Positions 25,901 through 34,139 of a stretch of DNA of 43,080 nucleotides are shown in pieces. Below the pieces are notes generated by a model that had not been told where the DNA came from, made no database searches, and saw only the letters and a program-made list of their open reading frames with translations. The stretch spans positions 1 through 43,080 of the forward strand of contig JAFXGV010000032.1 of NCBI GenBank assembly GCA_017536765.1, written 5' to 3'. How positions within the stretch are numbered: position 1 is the first letter of the stretch; every line of letters starts with the position of its first letter. Both the position numbers and the translations under genes were made by a program. Source of the DNA: Bacteroidaceae bacterium. GTDB lineage: Bacteria > Bacteroidota > Bacteroidia > Bacteroidales > Bacteroidaceae.

Positions 25901-26956
25901 AACTACAACGACCGCTGCACCGCTGCTTTTGTGGAGCAGTACAACAGCACAGTGGCTGAGCAGTTTGTAAACTTCCCCAAACCCCAGGATATGGGTAACC
26001 GCGAGGGTATTCGCTGGGCTGCACTCACAAACGATGCCGGCAATGGTGTGATGTTCGTATCTACTGAGGGCCTTTCGGCAACAGCTATGCCCTGGAACGA
26101 CATAGAACTCACCGAGGCTGCTCACGCTTATCAGTTGCCTGCATCGTCGGGTACTTGGATGAGCCTCGACAAGAAGGTTAACGGCCTTGGCGGTAACAGC
26201 TGCGGCCAGGGTGGTCCGTTGGACCCCGACCGCGTGAAGGCCGGCGAGAACTCAGTGGGCTTCATTATGCGCCCTGTTGTTGCCGGTGACAATGTAAATG
26301 AGAAGGCCAAGGTTCTGGCATCGGGTGCCGTGCCCGTGATGATGAAACGCGACCTCCGCGGCGTTGTAACAATGAGCTGCAACAAGGAGAATGCCGAGAT
26401 TTATTACAAACTTGGCAAGCGTGGCAAGGCTGTTAAATATACCGAGCCTGTGAATATGAACAAGGGTGGCGAAATTACAGTTTGGGAGAAATCGGCTCCT
26501 GCATTGAGCGCTGTATATACCTATGCTCCTGTTACTTCAATTCCTGTTACCGTGGCATTCTGCTCGAGCCAGGAGACAGGCAGTGAGGCAAGCAAGATGC
26601 TCGACGGCGATCCCACGACAATATGGCACACTATGTATTCTGTAACCGTGGCTATCTATCCCCACTACATCGATTTCGATGCCAATGAGGAGGTTATGAT
26701 AAAGGGCTTCAAGTATATGCCTCGTCAGGATGGTGGTAACAACGGTAACATCAAAGATTACTCGATACAGATAAGCAACGACCGCGAGAACTGGAGCGAG
26801 CCCGTTGCAAAGGGTGCATTTGAGAGTAATTCAAAGGTGCAGACTGTGATATTCGACAAACCCGTGAAGGCACGTTATGTGCGTTTCAATGGTTTGAGCT
26901 CGCAGAATGGCCAGGATTTCGGTTCGGGTGCCGAGTTTGAACTCATAAAAGAGTAA
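22928..26956 (+). CDS. Secreted glycoside hydrolase family 2 beta-galactosidase (LacZ-like)
   Basis: The 1342-aa protein has a signal peptide (1-21, cleaved near SVSVAQ). The order is: jelly-roll sugar-binding domain (~70-265), Ig-like domain (~275-395), TIM barrel (~395-690), linker Ig domain, and the large LacZ C-terminal beta-sandwich (to ~1115). The acid/base is E533 in SLGNEAG and the nucleophile is E596 in SEYAHSMGN. Two extra modules follow: a short chitobiase-like beta-sandwich (~1130-1195) and an F5/8-type discoidin/CBM32-like domain (~1205-1340). E. coli LacZ is about 1020 aa, so ~200 residues are added. It lies between the two polysaccharide operons with its own promoter region. 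Periplasmic or surface action on beta-galactosides is expected; the natural substrate is unknown. Confidence 0.93.
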   Translation: MKKRFVTAMMAALFVSAVSVAQNLGGFAYGNAEAPAGNEWESPTQLSLNKEQPKGWFFVFDNEESARKVLPENSEYYLSLDGTWSFNWVGNPGERPVDFYKVDYDVAAWDKVQVPMNWNVYGLQPDGSQKYGTPIYVNQPVIFKHSVAVGDWKGGVMREPAPHHTTYKNRNEVGSYRRSFVVPAEWDGREVYINFDGVDPFFYLWINGKYVGFSKNSRNLAAFNITDYLVEGENVVAVEVYRNSDASFLESQDMFRLPGIFRTVSLTSTNPVEIRDFRVTTDLDAEYKDAVANIAVDVRNLGKKKAKGYSVKVQLYKNELYSDDNVIVDGATTTGAVAEVVSGDTKTAQLALPVANPAKWSAEQPNRYTILVQLLDKKGRVVETASTYVGFREVEIRDTKAEDDEFGLAGRYYYLNGKPIKMKGVNRHESNLERGHAVTREQMFNEVMLMLRGNINHVRNSHYPDAPYWYYLCDKYGIYLEDEANIESHQYYYGDASLSHVPEFRDAHVARVMEMAHATMNCPSVVIWSLGNEAGPGVNFVEAYNALKAFDTSRPVQYERNNSIVDMGSNQYPSIGWTQYAVTGKAPIKYPFHISEYAHSMGNAVGNLKDYWDAMESTNFFMGGAIWDWADQAFWNVDPKTGDRYMGYGGDFGDRPNDHTFCMNGIVFPDHSPKPQYWEVKKVYQNVGISMNEKGEIELFNKRYFESLSDMDIRVSLWEDGKEIDARFVPDQAVAPRAKKAFKVDFGKELKADKEYFVKVQLMLKKDMPWAKKGYVQMDEQLPLKGAVKNIFIADAAKGGKIIGGMEKAVVNGKEVTLRTLSNDAFKIVFDDSKGVLYNVVYNGTEIFAPGNVMKLNTYRAPVDNDNWAWNNWYTNGLYNLQDSVMSFVSQLNKDGSVVLQYTVRSQAPHSGRRVKLDDNNFKITDDARVLGENDFHFISNRIYTIYPDGSIELNSAITGSKNIDLARIGYQLQLPTELKNYSYYGRGPWNNYNDRCTAAFVEQYNSTVAEQFVNFPKPQDMGNREGIRWAALTNDAGNGVMFVSTEGLSATAMPWNDIELTEAAHAYQLPASSGTWMSLDKKVNGLGGNSCGQGGPLDPDRVKAGENSVGFIMRPVVAGDNVNEKAKVLASGAVPVMMKRDLRGVVTMSCNKENAEIYYKLGKRGKAVKYTEPVNMNKGGEITVWEKSAPALSAVYTYAPVTSIPVTVAFCSSQETGSEASKMLDGDPTTIWHTMYSVTVAIYPHYIDFDANEEVMIKGFKYMPRQDGGNNGNIKDYSIQISNDRENWSEPVAKGAFESNSKVQTVIFDKPVKARYVRFNGLSSQNGQDFGSGAEFELIKE

Positions 26957-26966
26957 ATTATTATAG

Positions 26967-26994
26967 GTGGTATGGGGTTGGCTCTCCATACCAT
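26967..26994 (+). terminator. Probable terminator after the GH2 gene
   Basis: TGGTATGG (26968-26975) pairs with CCATACCA (26986-26993). The following T-run is short (AATTTTA), so termination may be partial and some read-through into rfbA is possible. Confidence 0.5.
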
Positions 26995-27072
26995 CACAAT
27001 TTTAGGGGAATTTATCCGTTAATATATTATAATGAATATGCACTCGCAGGGGTGCACAAAACTACAACGTAT

Positions 27073-27972
27073 ATGAAAGGAATTGTTTTGGCCGGTGGCT
27101 CGGGTACGCGTTTGTACCCCATTACTAAGGGTGTGAGCAAGCAGTTATTGCCCATCTATGATAAACCTATGATTTATTATCCGATATCGGTACTTATGCT
27201 TGCCGGCATAAAAGAGATACTCATAATTTCAACCCCCAACGACTTGCCTTCGTTCAAGCGCTTGCTGGGTGATGGCAGCGATTACGGAGTGCATTTCGAG
27301 TATGCCGAGCAGCCGTCGCCCGACGGGCTTGCACAGGCATTCATCATTGGCGAGGAGTTCATAGGCAACGACTCGGTGTGCTTGGTGCTTGGCGATAATA
27401 TCTTCCACGGTACAGGTTTTTCGGCTATGCTCAAAGAGGCTGTGCGTGCAGCCGAGGAGGATAGTAAGGCTACCGTGTTTGGCTATTGGGTAGATGATCC
27501 CGAACGCTATGGAGTGGCCGAGTTTGACAAAGATGGTAACTGCTTGTCTATTGAAGAGAAACCTGCCGAGCCTAAATCGAACTATGCTGTTGTGGGCCTC
27601 TATTTCTATCCCAACAAGGTAGTTGATGTTGCCAAGAATATAAAGCCTTCGGCGCGTGGCGAGCTTGAGATAACCACGGTGAACCAGCAATTCCTGTCCG
27701 ACGGTGAGCTGAAGGTGCAGACACTGCAGCGTGGCTTTGCTTGGCTCGACACCGGCACGCACGATTCGCTTGCCGAGGCCTCTATTTTTGTGGAAGTTAT
27801 AGAAAAACGTCAAGGTTTGAAGATTGCCTGCTTGGAGGGTATAGCATTCCGCAAAGGGTGGATTTCGGTCGAACGCTTGCGTGAGGTAGCTATGCCTATG
27901 GCAAAAAACCAGTATGGCAAGTATCTGTTGAAAATAATTAAGGAAGTTGAGCGTTCCGGCGCAAATATTTGA
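27073..27972 (+). CDS. rfbA: Glucose-1-phosphate thymidylyltransferase
   Basis: The ATG at 27073 gives 299 aa and places the signature [20 protein letters not shown] at the N-terminus; a GTG 21 bp upstream is less likely. The enzyme joins dTTP and glucose-1-phosphate to make dTDP-glucose. Other conserved segments are [69 protein letters not shown] and [11 protein letters not shown]. It is cytosolic and of normal length for RmlA. It opens a tight four-gene operon, with 4 bp to rfbC. Confidence 0.96.
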   Translation: MKGIVLAGGSGTRLYPITKGVSKQLLPIYDKPMIYYPISVLMLAGIKEILIISTPNDLPSFKRLLGDGSDYGVHFEYAEQPSPDGLAQAFIIGEEFIGNDSVCLVLGDNIFHGTGFSAMLKEAVRAAEEDSKATVFGYWVDDPERYGVAEFDKDGNCLSIEEKPAEPKSNYAVVGLYFYPNKVVDVAKNIKPSARGELEITTVNQQFLSDGELKVQTLQRGFAWLDTGTHDSLAEASIFVEVIEKRQGLKIACLEGIAFRKGWISVERLREVAMPMAKNQYGKYLLKIIKEVERSGANI

Positions 27973-27976
27973 TAAA

Positions 27977-28552
27977 ATGGAGATAATAAAAACAGAAATT
28001 GAGGGCGTGGTAATCATAGAGCCACGTATATTCCACGACGACAGAGGGTATTTCTACGAATCTTTCTCGCAACGTGAATTTGAGGAGAAGGTGTGCAAAA
28101 CGGTTTTTGTGCAGGACAACCAGTCGAAATCGTCCTATGGCGTGTTGCGTGGCCTGCATTTTCAAAAAGCACCTTACAGCCAAAGTAAGTTGGTGCGTTG
28201 CATAAAGGGTGCCGTGCTCGATGTGGCGGTAGATATACGCAAGGGTTCTCCCACATTCGGCAAGTATGTGGCTGTGGAGCTCACCGAGGATAACCACCGC
28301 CAGTTCTTTGTGCCGCGTGGCTTTGCACACGGCTTTGCGGTGTTGAGCGATGAGGCTGTTTTTCAATACAAGTGCGACAATTTCTACAACAAGGATAGTG
28401 AGGGCTCGGTTGCCTGGAACGACGAATCGCTTGCCATAGATTGGAAGATAGATATGGATAAAGTGGTGCTGTCGGAAAAGGACAAGAACAGCAAGCCTTT
28501 GGCACAAGCCGACTATCTGTTCGATTATAATACCGATTATTATGCAGAGTAA
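27977..28552 (+). CDS. rfbC: dTDP-4-dehydrorhamnose 3,5-epimerase
   Basis: The ATG at 27977, 4 bp after rfbA, gives 191 aa starting MEIIKTEIEGVVIIEPRIF. The cupin fold shows DDRGYFYESFSQ, QDNQSKSSYGVLRGLHFQ (catalytic His in LHFQ), LVRCIKGAVLDVAVDIRKGS, FVPRGFAHGFAVLSD and the DNFYNKDSEGSVAWND region. It epimerises dTDP-4-keto-6-deoxyglucose at C3 and C5. The 3' end overlaps rfbD by 11 bp, implying coupled translation. An in-frame ATG 30 bp upstream would overlap rfbA and is not needed. Confidence 0.95.
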   Translation: MEIIKTEIEGVVIIEPRIFHDDRGYFYESFSQREFEEKVCKTVFVQDNQSKSSYGVLRGLHFQKAPYSQSKLVRCIKGAVLDVAVDIRKGSPTFGKYVAVELTEDNHRQFFVPRGFAHGFAVLSDEAVFQYKCDNFYNKDSEGSVAWNDESLAIDWKIDMDKVVLSEKDKNSKPLAQADYLFDYNTDYYAE

Positions 28553-29411
28553 AAAAATTCTTATAACAGGTGCCAACGGCCAGTTAGGCAATGAAATGCG
28601 CCGTTTAGGCGAGGTGTCGCCCAATACATATATATATACCGATGTGGCAGAACTCGATATCACCAATGGCGATGCTGTGGCTGCGTTTGTAAAAGATAAC
28701 GCGGTGGATGTAATCGTAAACTGTGCTGCATATACCAACGTGGATAAGGCCGAAAGTGACGAGGCTACTGCCGAGCTTATAAACGCTACGGCAGTGGAGA
28801 ACCTTGCCAAGGCTATGAAGGCGGTAAACGGCACGCTGTTCCACGTATCTACCGACTATGTGTTTGGCAACGAAGGTAATACTCCCCGTACCGAGGATAT
28901 GCCGCTTAACCCGCTTGGTGTGTATGGCCGCACCAAACTGCACGGCGAGCAGGCAATTGCTGCCGTGGGTTGCAAGGCTATAATCATACGTACAGCCTGG
29001 TTATATTCCGAATTTGGTAATAACTTCCTGAAGACAATGCTGCGCCTCACAGCCGAGCGCGAACAGTTGAACGTGGTGTTCGACCAGGTGGGTACCCCCA
29101 CATATGCAGGTGACCTTGCACTTGCCATCTTCTCTATAATTGAGGGTGGTGTATATGAGGGCAACGAAGGTGTTTACCATTTCTCGAACGAGGGAGTATG
29201 CTCGTGGTACGATTTTGCCACCGAAATAGCAATTGCTGCAGGCAACACTGCTTGCAAGGTGTTGCCTTGCCACAGCAGCGAATTCCCTTCGCCCGTCACA
29301 CGCCCGTCGTTCTCGGTGCTCGATAAGAGTAAAATTAAAAGCACCTTTGGTATTGAGATACCTCACTGGCGCGACTCTATGCTCTATTGTATAAAAAGAT
29401 TAAAACAATAA
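28542..29411 (+). CDS. rfbD: dTDP-4-dehydrorhamnose reductase
   Basis: The 289-aa short-chain dehydrogenase reduces dTDP-4-keto-rhamnose to dTDP-L-rhamnose. The N-terminal cofactor motif is ILITGANGQLGNEMR. It has VDVIVNCAAYTNVDKAESD, the catalytic STDYVFGN followed by VYGRTKLHGEQ (Tyr-x3-Lys), and IIRTAWLYSEFGNNF. It overlaps rfbC by 11 bp and is 4 bp from rfbB. The length is normal and no damage is seen. Confidence 0.95.
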   Translation: MQSKKILITGANGQLGNEMRRLGEVSPNTYIYTDVAELDITNGDAVAAFVKDNAVDVIVNCAAYTNVDKAESDEATAELINATAVENLAKAMKAVNGTLFHVSTDYVFGNEGNTPRTEDMPLNPLGVYGRTKLHGEQAIAAVGCKAIIIRTAWLYSEFGNNFLKTMLRLTAEREQLNVVFDQVGTPTYAGDLALAIFSIIEGGVYEGNEGVYHFSNEGVCSWYDFATEIAIAAGNTACKVLPCHSSEFPSPVTRPSFSVLDKSKIKSTFGIEIPHWRDSMLYCIKRLKQ

Positions 29412-29415
29412 TAAG

Positions 29416-30552
29416 ATGAAACGTAATATCATTGTAACCGGCGGTGCCGGATTTATTGGTTCGCACGTTGTGCGCCTTTTTGTGAACAAATATCCCGAGT
29501 ATAATATAATAAATGTAGATAAACTCACTTATGCCGGCAATCTTGCCAACCTCAAGGATATTGAGGATAAGCCTAACTACACTTTTTTCAAGGGTGACAT
29601 ATGCGATTTCGATGCAATGTATAAACTTATGGTCGATAACAAGGTCGATGGCATCATACACCTTGCAGCCGAAAGCCACGTGGACCGCTCTATAAAGGAT
29701 CCCTTTACCTTTGCACGCACCAACGTGATGGGTACGCTTTCGCTTTTGCAGGCGGCAAAGCTCTATTGGGAGTCATTGCCCGAAAAATACGAGGGCAAGC
29801 GTTTCTATCACATCTCCACCGACGAGGTTTATGGTGCTCTTGAGCTCGACCGCCCCGAGGGTGTAGAGCCACCGTTTACCACAACAGCATCGTCGGGCGA
29901 GCATCACTTAGCCTATGGTACCGACTTCTTCTACGAAACCACGAAGTACAACCCCCACAGCCCCTATTCGGCATCCAAGGCAAGCAGCGACCACTTTGTG
30001 CGCGCTTTCCACGATACATACGGCCTGCCCACAATTGTTACAAACTGCTCCAACAACTACGGCCCATATCAGTTCCCCGAGAAGTTGATACCGTTGTTCA
30101 TAAACAATATACGCCAACGCAAGCCGCTACCCGTGTATGGCAAGGGCGAGAATGTGCGCGACTGGCTCTATGTGGTGGACCACGCGCGTGCCATAGATGT
30201 TATTTTCCACGATGGCAAGATTGCCGACACCTATAATATAGGCGGTTTCAACGAGTGGAAGAACATTGATATAATAAAGGTGATAATAAAGACGGTGGAC
30301 CGCCTGCTTGGCAACCCCGAAGGATACTCGCTCCCGCTCATTACCTATGTAACCGACCGCGCAGGCCACGATATGCGCTATGCTATCGACTCTACCAAAT
30401 TGCAGAAGGAGCTTGGCTGGGAACCCAGCCTGCAGTTCGAAGAGGGTATTGAAAAGACCGTGCGTTGGTATCTTGATAACCAGGAGTGGATGGACAACAT
30501 CACCAGCGGTGAGTATGAGAAATACTATGACGATATGTACAAGAACAGATAA
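29416..30552 (+). CDS. rfbB: dTDP-glucose 4,6-dehydratase
   Basis: The 378-aa extended SDR protein makes dTDP-4-keto-6-deoxyglucose, the second step of the rhamnose pathway. It has IIVTGGAGFIGSHVVRLFVN (NAD motif), VDKLTYAGNLANL, HLAAESHVDRSI, HISTDEVYGAL, then SPYSASKASSDHFVRAF (Tyr-x3-Lys) and TNCSNNYGPYQFPEKLIPL. It is somewhat longer than the ~350-aa average because of an insertion around residues 130-180 (PEGVEPPFTTTASSGEHH), a feature seen in Bacteroidales versions. It is the last gene before a strong palindromic terminator. Confidence 0.96.
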   Translation: MKRNIIVTGGAGFIGSHVVRLFVNKYPEYNIINVDKLTYAGNLANLKDIEDKPNYTFFKGDICDFDAMYKLMVDNKVDGIIHLAAESHVDRSIKDPFTFARTNVMGTLSLLQAAKLYWESLPEKYEGKRFYHISTDEVYGALELDRPEGVEPPFTTTASSGEHHLAYGTDFFYETTKYNPHSPYSASKASSDHFVRAFHDTYGLPTIVTNCSNNYGPYQFPEKLIPLFINNIRQRKPLPVYGKGENVRDWLYVVDHARAIDVIFHDGKIADTYNIGGFNEWKNIDIIKVIIKTVDRLLGNPEGYSLPLITYVTDRAGHDMRYAIDSTKLQKELGWEPSLQFEEGIEKTVRWYLDNQEWMDNITSGEYEKYYDDMYKNR

Positions 30553-30561
30553 ATAAAGCAT

Positions 30562-30611
30562 TATACACACAACGAGGGCGATGCCACGGCATCGCCCTCG
30601 TTGTGTGTATA
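30562..30611. terminator. Bidirectional terminator, 24-bp perfect stem
   Basis: Bases 30562-30585 are the exact reverse complement of 30588-30611, with only AC between. It lies 9 bp after rfbB and 11 bp before the end of the convergent barrel gene. The GC-rich core (GAGGGCGATGCC) makes it very stable. Confidence 0.85.
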
Positions 30612-30622
30612 TATATTCTTCG

Positions 30623-31306
30623 TTATAGTATTCTTATTGAGTATCCAAGCCTTATGCTTATCACCTGGTTGGCCGAGCGGCCGAAATCGTCAATCTTGGA
30701 GTTGTTGAATATGTCGCTCAGTCCATAATAGTAGCGGCCCTCTACAAAAAAGTTTCCCGCTTTGGTCTTCAGTTCCAGGCCTGCACCGCCCACAATGCCA
30801 TAATCAAAGCTTTTGTCTATCTCCTTGCCGTAAATGGGGCGTATGCTTTCGGGGCGGTTCTCGGCAACAAGCCCGCCGCCATACTCCTCGCTGTCGCTTA
30901 AGAGAAAACCCACCTGAGGGCCCAAGTTTATGAAGAATTGCAGGCCGCGAGGCTCTTTACCCCAGGACAGGTGTGCCATAAAGGGGATTTCCACGTAGTT
31001 AAGTGTGCGGTTGAATGTGTATGGCAAATTCTCGTCAAACTCCTCTTCCCAGCCGCGCTGCGAAAAGTTTACCTCTAATTGCGCAGCGCATATCATACTG
31101 AAATATTTTTCGCTGGTGTATCGTGCGCTTATACCGCCATTTATGCCTTTAAGCAAGGTTTGGCGCACTTGTGGTTGCAGGTCCATTTGGCTCAGGTTAA
31201 GGCCGCCCGCCACGCCCACCTCCAAAATGCGGCGTGGCTGCTCTATTTGCGCGAAGGCACCGGTGGCAACTGTTATTGCTATTATCAGTGTTGTAAGATA
31301 TCTCAT
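30623..31306 (-). CDS. PorT-like outer-membrane beta-barrel protein
   Basis: The 227-aa protein has a signal peptide (MRYLTTLIIAITVATGAFA, 1-19) and then amphipathic beta strands with alternating aromatic residues: VGVAGGLNLSQMD, VEIPFMAHLSWG, FINLGPQVGFLLSD, GIVGGAGLELKTKAGNFFVEGRYYYGLSDIF, and a C-terminal strand ending SIRLGYSIRIL. This is the 'porin family/PorT' 8-strand barrel pattern of Bacteroidetes. PorT itself is linked to type 9 secretion, but many paralogs are not. The start codon overlaps the stop of the LysM gene by 4 bp (ATGA), so the two products are probably made together. Confidence 0.85.
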   Translation of the reverse strand: MRYLTTLIIAITVATGAFAQIEQPRRILEVGVAGGLNLSQMDLQPQVRQTLLKGINGGISARYTSEKYFSMICAAQLEVNFSQRGWEEEFDENLPYTFNRTLNYVEIPFMAHLSWGKEPRGLQFFINLGPQVGFLLSDSEEYGGGLVAENRPESIRPIYGKEIDKSFDYGIVGGAGLELKTKAGNFFVEGRYYYGLSDIFNNSKIDDFGRSANQVISIRLGYSIRIL

Positions 31307-33168
31307 TTGTCGAAATCTATTTTTTCAATGTTATATTCGGGTGTGTAGTGTATGAAATATATTTTCTTGTTTACCATACCTCCCCAATTGTTTACTCGCT
31401 CGAACTTGAAGCCGGTTTGTATGGGCGTGAACGATACGTTGTTTATCTTGCTTGGCATATCCTTGCCAAACTTGTTTGCTGCAAGCAGAAATACATATCC
31501 GGTATCGTATCCCAGCATACCATAGCGGGGGTATATGTTTTGCAACCCACGGTCGTACCAATTGGCATATTCGCTTTGGAATCTTGCAGCCTCGGGCAGG
31601 GAGTAGTGACTGAAGAACGAAGCGTAGAAATAGGTGTCGGCCTCGTATAGCTGCGCACGCATATCGTTGGCATATATCTGCCACTCGGGGTAGCCGAACA
31701 ATTTGAATTCGGGTATGTTTATAGTGTCGCTCTTCAGCAGAATGAGTGGCGGTACAATTGACGTCAATGTGCCTGCACTCGATGAGAGGGGAATGAAGAT
31801 GTTCTCCTTGTCGCTGCTCATTACACCCTTGAGCTTTGCTATGTGGGTGGTGTCGGGCTTCTCCACTGCAAGGTTTGCCGCGGCATTCCTTATGCACTCG
31901 AGTTCTATTGTTGTGTGCTGTATGTTTTTCTGTTTAAGCCCGTCGGTGAGGGCTGCTATGAACTCCTGCTTGTTGCTCTTGGTACTGTCCGATACAAAGA
32001 TTACATTGGCACGCGGGAAGCGTTTTGTAAAGTGGTCTATCACCTCGGAGAAAAAGTAGGATTGAATGGTGTTCACCACATACACCATTGGGTTGCTGAA
32101 TATCTCTTCCTCCTTTGATGTAAAGGGTATCACAAGGGGTATCTCCTTTTCGCTTGCAAATTTTGCAAGTTGCTTGTTGTGTGTGGGGTAGAGTGCACCG
32201 ATTATCAGGTTCATATCGTCGAGTTTGCCGCTTGAGAGCAACCCTGCGAGGCTGCTGCTTTCGGGGCCCGAGTCGAAGGTGTGTATGTCGAACGAATAGC
32301 CATATTTTTTGAGTTTTTCAACGGCCATAAGGAAGCCTTGGTAGTATTCCACCATACGGCTTTGCTCGTTGGGTGCGTAGCTGTCGAGCATAAACGGCAG
32401 TATCACGGCAACGCGGGTGGCATTGCTTTTTGTGGTAGCTGCTATGGAGTCCTTCTTCTCCTCTACCTTGTTGAATATCTCCCTGTTGGTGAGTTCTACT
32501 ATGTTTTTCCTTGGTTCAACCTTTTTGGCAGGGTATGGAATGTTCAGAATGGTTTTTCTCTTCAGTTTCTTTTTGCTTGCCGCCTCGGGGTTCGCAGCGC
32601 GTAGCTCGGCTTCGGTGATGCCATATTTGCGTGCTATGCCATAGAATGTTTCGCCCTTTTCCACTTTGTGCGTGGTGCGTATCTGCTGTATTGTTTGTTG
32701 CAGGGGTTCCTCCTTCTTCTTCTCCTCTACCTGTGGCACGGGTGTAACGGCAGTTTGTTTGCTTGCTGGTATGAGTATCACTTCGCCTGCACGGAAATTG
32801 GATATACTGAGCCCGGGGTTGGCCTCGCATATCTCCATCGGTGTAACGCCGTACATCTTGCCAAGGCGGTACACCGTTTCGCCTGCCTGTATGGTGTGGT
32901 AACGGGCCTTCTGGTTCTTCTTGTTGTCGGGGGTGGCGGGTTTTACTGTTGCTTGTGGTATGCGCAGTTCCTGACCGATGGATAGTTTTACATCGCACCC
33001 GGGGTTTAATGCTATTATCTCCTGTATGCTTTTCTGGTACATACGGGATATTGAAAAGAGTGTTTGCCCTTTGTCAACCGTGTGTACAAAATAGTTGCTG
33101 TTCTGTGCATTGAGTACTGCTGTGGTGAAGATAAACAGCAGCAGAAGGAGATATTTGTATCTTTTCAT
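31303..33168 (-). CDS. Triple-LysM protein with periplasmic-binding-fold domain
   Basis: The ATG at 33168 gives 621 aa with a signal peptide (MKRYKYLLLLLFIFTTAVLNA); upstream in-frame starts would mask it. Three LysM domains follow at about residues 25-71 (VDKGQTLFSISRMYQ), 90-134 (IQAGETVYRLGKMYG) and 166-211 (VEKGETFYGIARKYG), which bind peptidoglycan. From about 251 to the end is a type-I periplasmic-binding-protein fold (RVAVILPFMLDSY, GFLMAVEKLKKYGYSFDIHTFDS, LIIGALYPTHNKQLAKFA). The fusion recalls LpoA, a penicillin-binding-protein activator with this fold, but homology to LpoA is not shown. It overlaps the barrel gene downstream. Confidence 0.88.
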   Translation of the reverse strand: MKRYKYLLLLLFIFTTAVLNAQNSNYFVHTVDKGQTLFSISRMYQKSIQEIIALNPGCDVKLSIGQELRIPQATVKPATPDNKKNQKARYHTIQAGETVYRLGKMYGVTPMEICEANPGLSISNFRAGEVILIPASKQTAVTPVPQVEEKKKEEPLQQTIQQIRTTHKVEKGETFYGIARKYGITEAELRAANPEAASKKKLKRKTILNIPYPAKKVEPRKNIVELTNREIFNKVEEKKDSIAATTKSNATRVAVILPFMLDSYAPNEQSRMVEYYQGFLMAVEKLKKYGYSFDIHTFDSGPESSSLAGLLSSGKLDDMNLIIGALYPTHNKQLAKFASEKEIPLVIPFTSKEEEIFSNPMVYVVNTIQSYFFSEVIDHFTKRFPRANVIFVSDSTKSNKQEFIAALTDGLKQKNIQHTTIELECIRNAAANLAVEKPDTTHIAKLKGVMSSDKENIFIPLSSSAGTLTSIVPPLILLKSDTINIPEFKLFGYPEWQIYANDMRAQLYEADTYFYASFFSHYSLPEAARFQSEYANWYDRGLQNIYPRYGMLGYDTGYVFLLAANKFGKDMPSKINNVSFTPIQTGFKFERVNNWGGMVNKKIYFIHYTPEYNIEKIDFDK

Positions 33169-33199
33169 TTTTCTTGTGTACATTAAACCAAATTCTTTG

Positions 33200-33207
33200 C
33201 GAAGATA
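33200..33207 (-). promoter_or_regulatory. Probable -7 box for the LysM/barrel operon
   Basis: On the minus strand this reads TATCTTCG, one base off TAnnTTTG, 31 bp before the ATG. A 9-bp inverted repeat abuts it on the upstream side. Confidence 0.45.
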
Positions 33208-33241
33208 CAACTTATAAATCGAATTTTGAAAATATAAGTTG
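33208..33241. promoter_or_regulatory. Operator-like 9-bp inverted repeat
   Basis: CAACTTATA (33208-33216) is the exact inverse of TATAAGTTG (33233-33241), separated by 16 bp. It covers the -33 region of the predicted LysM promoter, so it could bind a dimeric regulator. No regulator gene is adjacent. Confidence 0.4.
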
Positions 33242-33332
33242 CAAATATTATTGCAGGTATCCAATTAAAGTTAATTATTAAATATAGTGCTTTTTTTAGT
33301 TGCTTTTTTATGGAATTTCCACAAGTAAAGAT

Positions 33333-33340
33333 TATTTTTG
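33333..33340 (+). promoter_or_regulatory. Promoter -7 box for the CHU_C-tailed gene
   Basis: TATTTTTG is an exact TAnnTTTG match, 57 bp before the ATG at 33398. No good -33 box is visible. Confidence 0.5.
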
Positions 33341-33397
33341 TTGCTTGGTTGCATTCAGCGATTGTTGCAGCCTGTTTTATGCTTTATTGAATATTGT

Positions 33398-34129
33398 ATG
33401 AATATACGTTGTTACATAGTTGGTTTGTTCATCCTGTTTGCGATGGTTGTGGGTGCGCAAGCACAAGTTGTCGATGCTCCCAATCCTGTCGCTGTTGTCA
33501 CCGACTCCAAGGGCGAGACTGCGGAGCTTGCCTTTGGCGATGAATATTCGGGCGAGGCACCGTTGAAAGTTAATTTTTTTGCTAATGCCGCAGAGCAGGA
33601 GGGCTTTTCGCTTGTGTGCAGTTGGGAATTTATGAAGGAGGGCGAGGTGTATCCATTCCTTACACGCTACGATGCCGATGTGGAGTATGAGATTAGCGAG
33701 AGCGGCACTTTTATCATACAGCCTAAAATCGTTTATACAAGTTTAGAGAACCCCGATATCGTGTGGGAATTCGGTGCGGCCGATTTTGAACCGTTTCGCA
33801 TAATTGTAGCGGAGTCGAAGATTGATGTTCCCAACGCCTTTTCTCCCAACGGCGATGGCATAAATGATTACTATAATGTGTATAATGTGAAATCAATTGT
33901 AGAATTCAATGCTGCAATATATAATCGTTGGGGGCAGCAGTTGTATTCCTGGGGTATTGACCAAATATCCTGCGAGGAGTGTGGCTGGGATGGTACATAC
34001 AAAGGCAAGCCCGTGAAGGCCGGTGTCTATTTCGTTGTGGTTACTGCCCGTGGTGCCGACGGGGTGAGTTATGAAATACGCCGCGATGTAAACCTGTTGC
34101 GTGGCTATACCGAAAACGCATCTAAATAA
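33398..34129 (+). CDS. Small secreted protein with gliding/CHU_C (type-B) C-terminal domain
   Basis: I chose the ATG at 33398 (243 aa) because it begins a signal peptide, [22 protein letters not shown]; the longer reading adds 20 residues that disrupt it. About 120 beta-rich residues of unknown function follow (PKD-like: [22 protein letters not shown]). The C-terminal ~90 residues are a CHU_C domain: [16 protein letters not shown], then [31 protein letters not shown] and the final RRDVNLLRG. In Bacteroidetes this domain targets proteins to type 9 secretion, usually for anchoring. uvrA starts 10 bp later, so the pair may share a transcript. Confidence 0.85.
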   Translation: MNIRCYIVGLFILFAMVVGAQAQVVDAPNPVAVVTDSKGETAELAFGDEYSGEAPLKVNFFANAAEQEGFSLVCSWEFMKEGEVYPFLTRYDADVEYEISESGTFIIQPKIVYTSLENPDIVWEFGAADFEPFRIIVAESKIDVPNAFSPNGDGINDYYNVYNVKSIVEFNAAIYNRWGQQLYSWGIDQISCEECGWDGTYKGKPVKAGVYFVVVTARGADGVSYEIRRDVNLLRGYTENASK

Positions 34130-34139
34130 GTGAATTAAA

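Noticed and set aside
27938-28834. 298-codon open frame on - across rfbC and rfbD
   Set aside because: It spans two real overlapping genes on the + strand; the translation has no domain signal.
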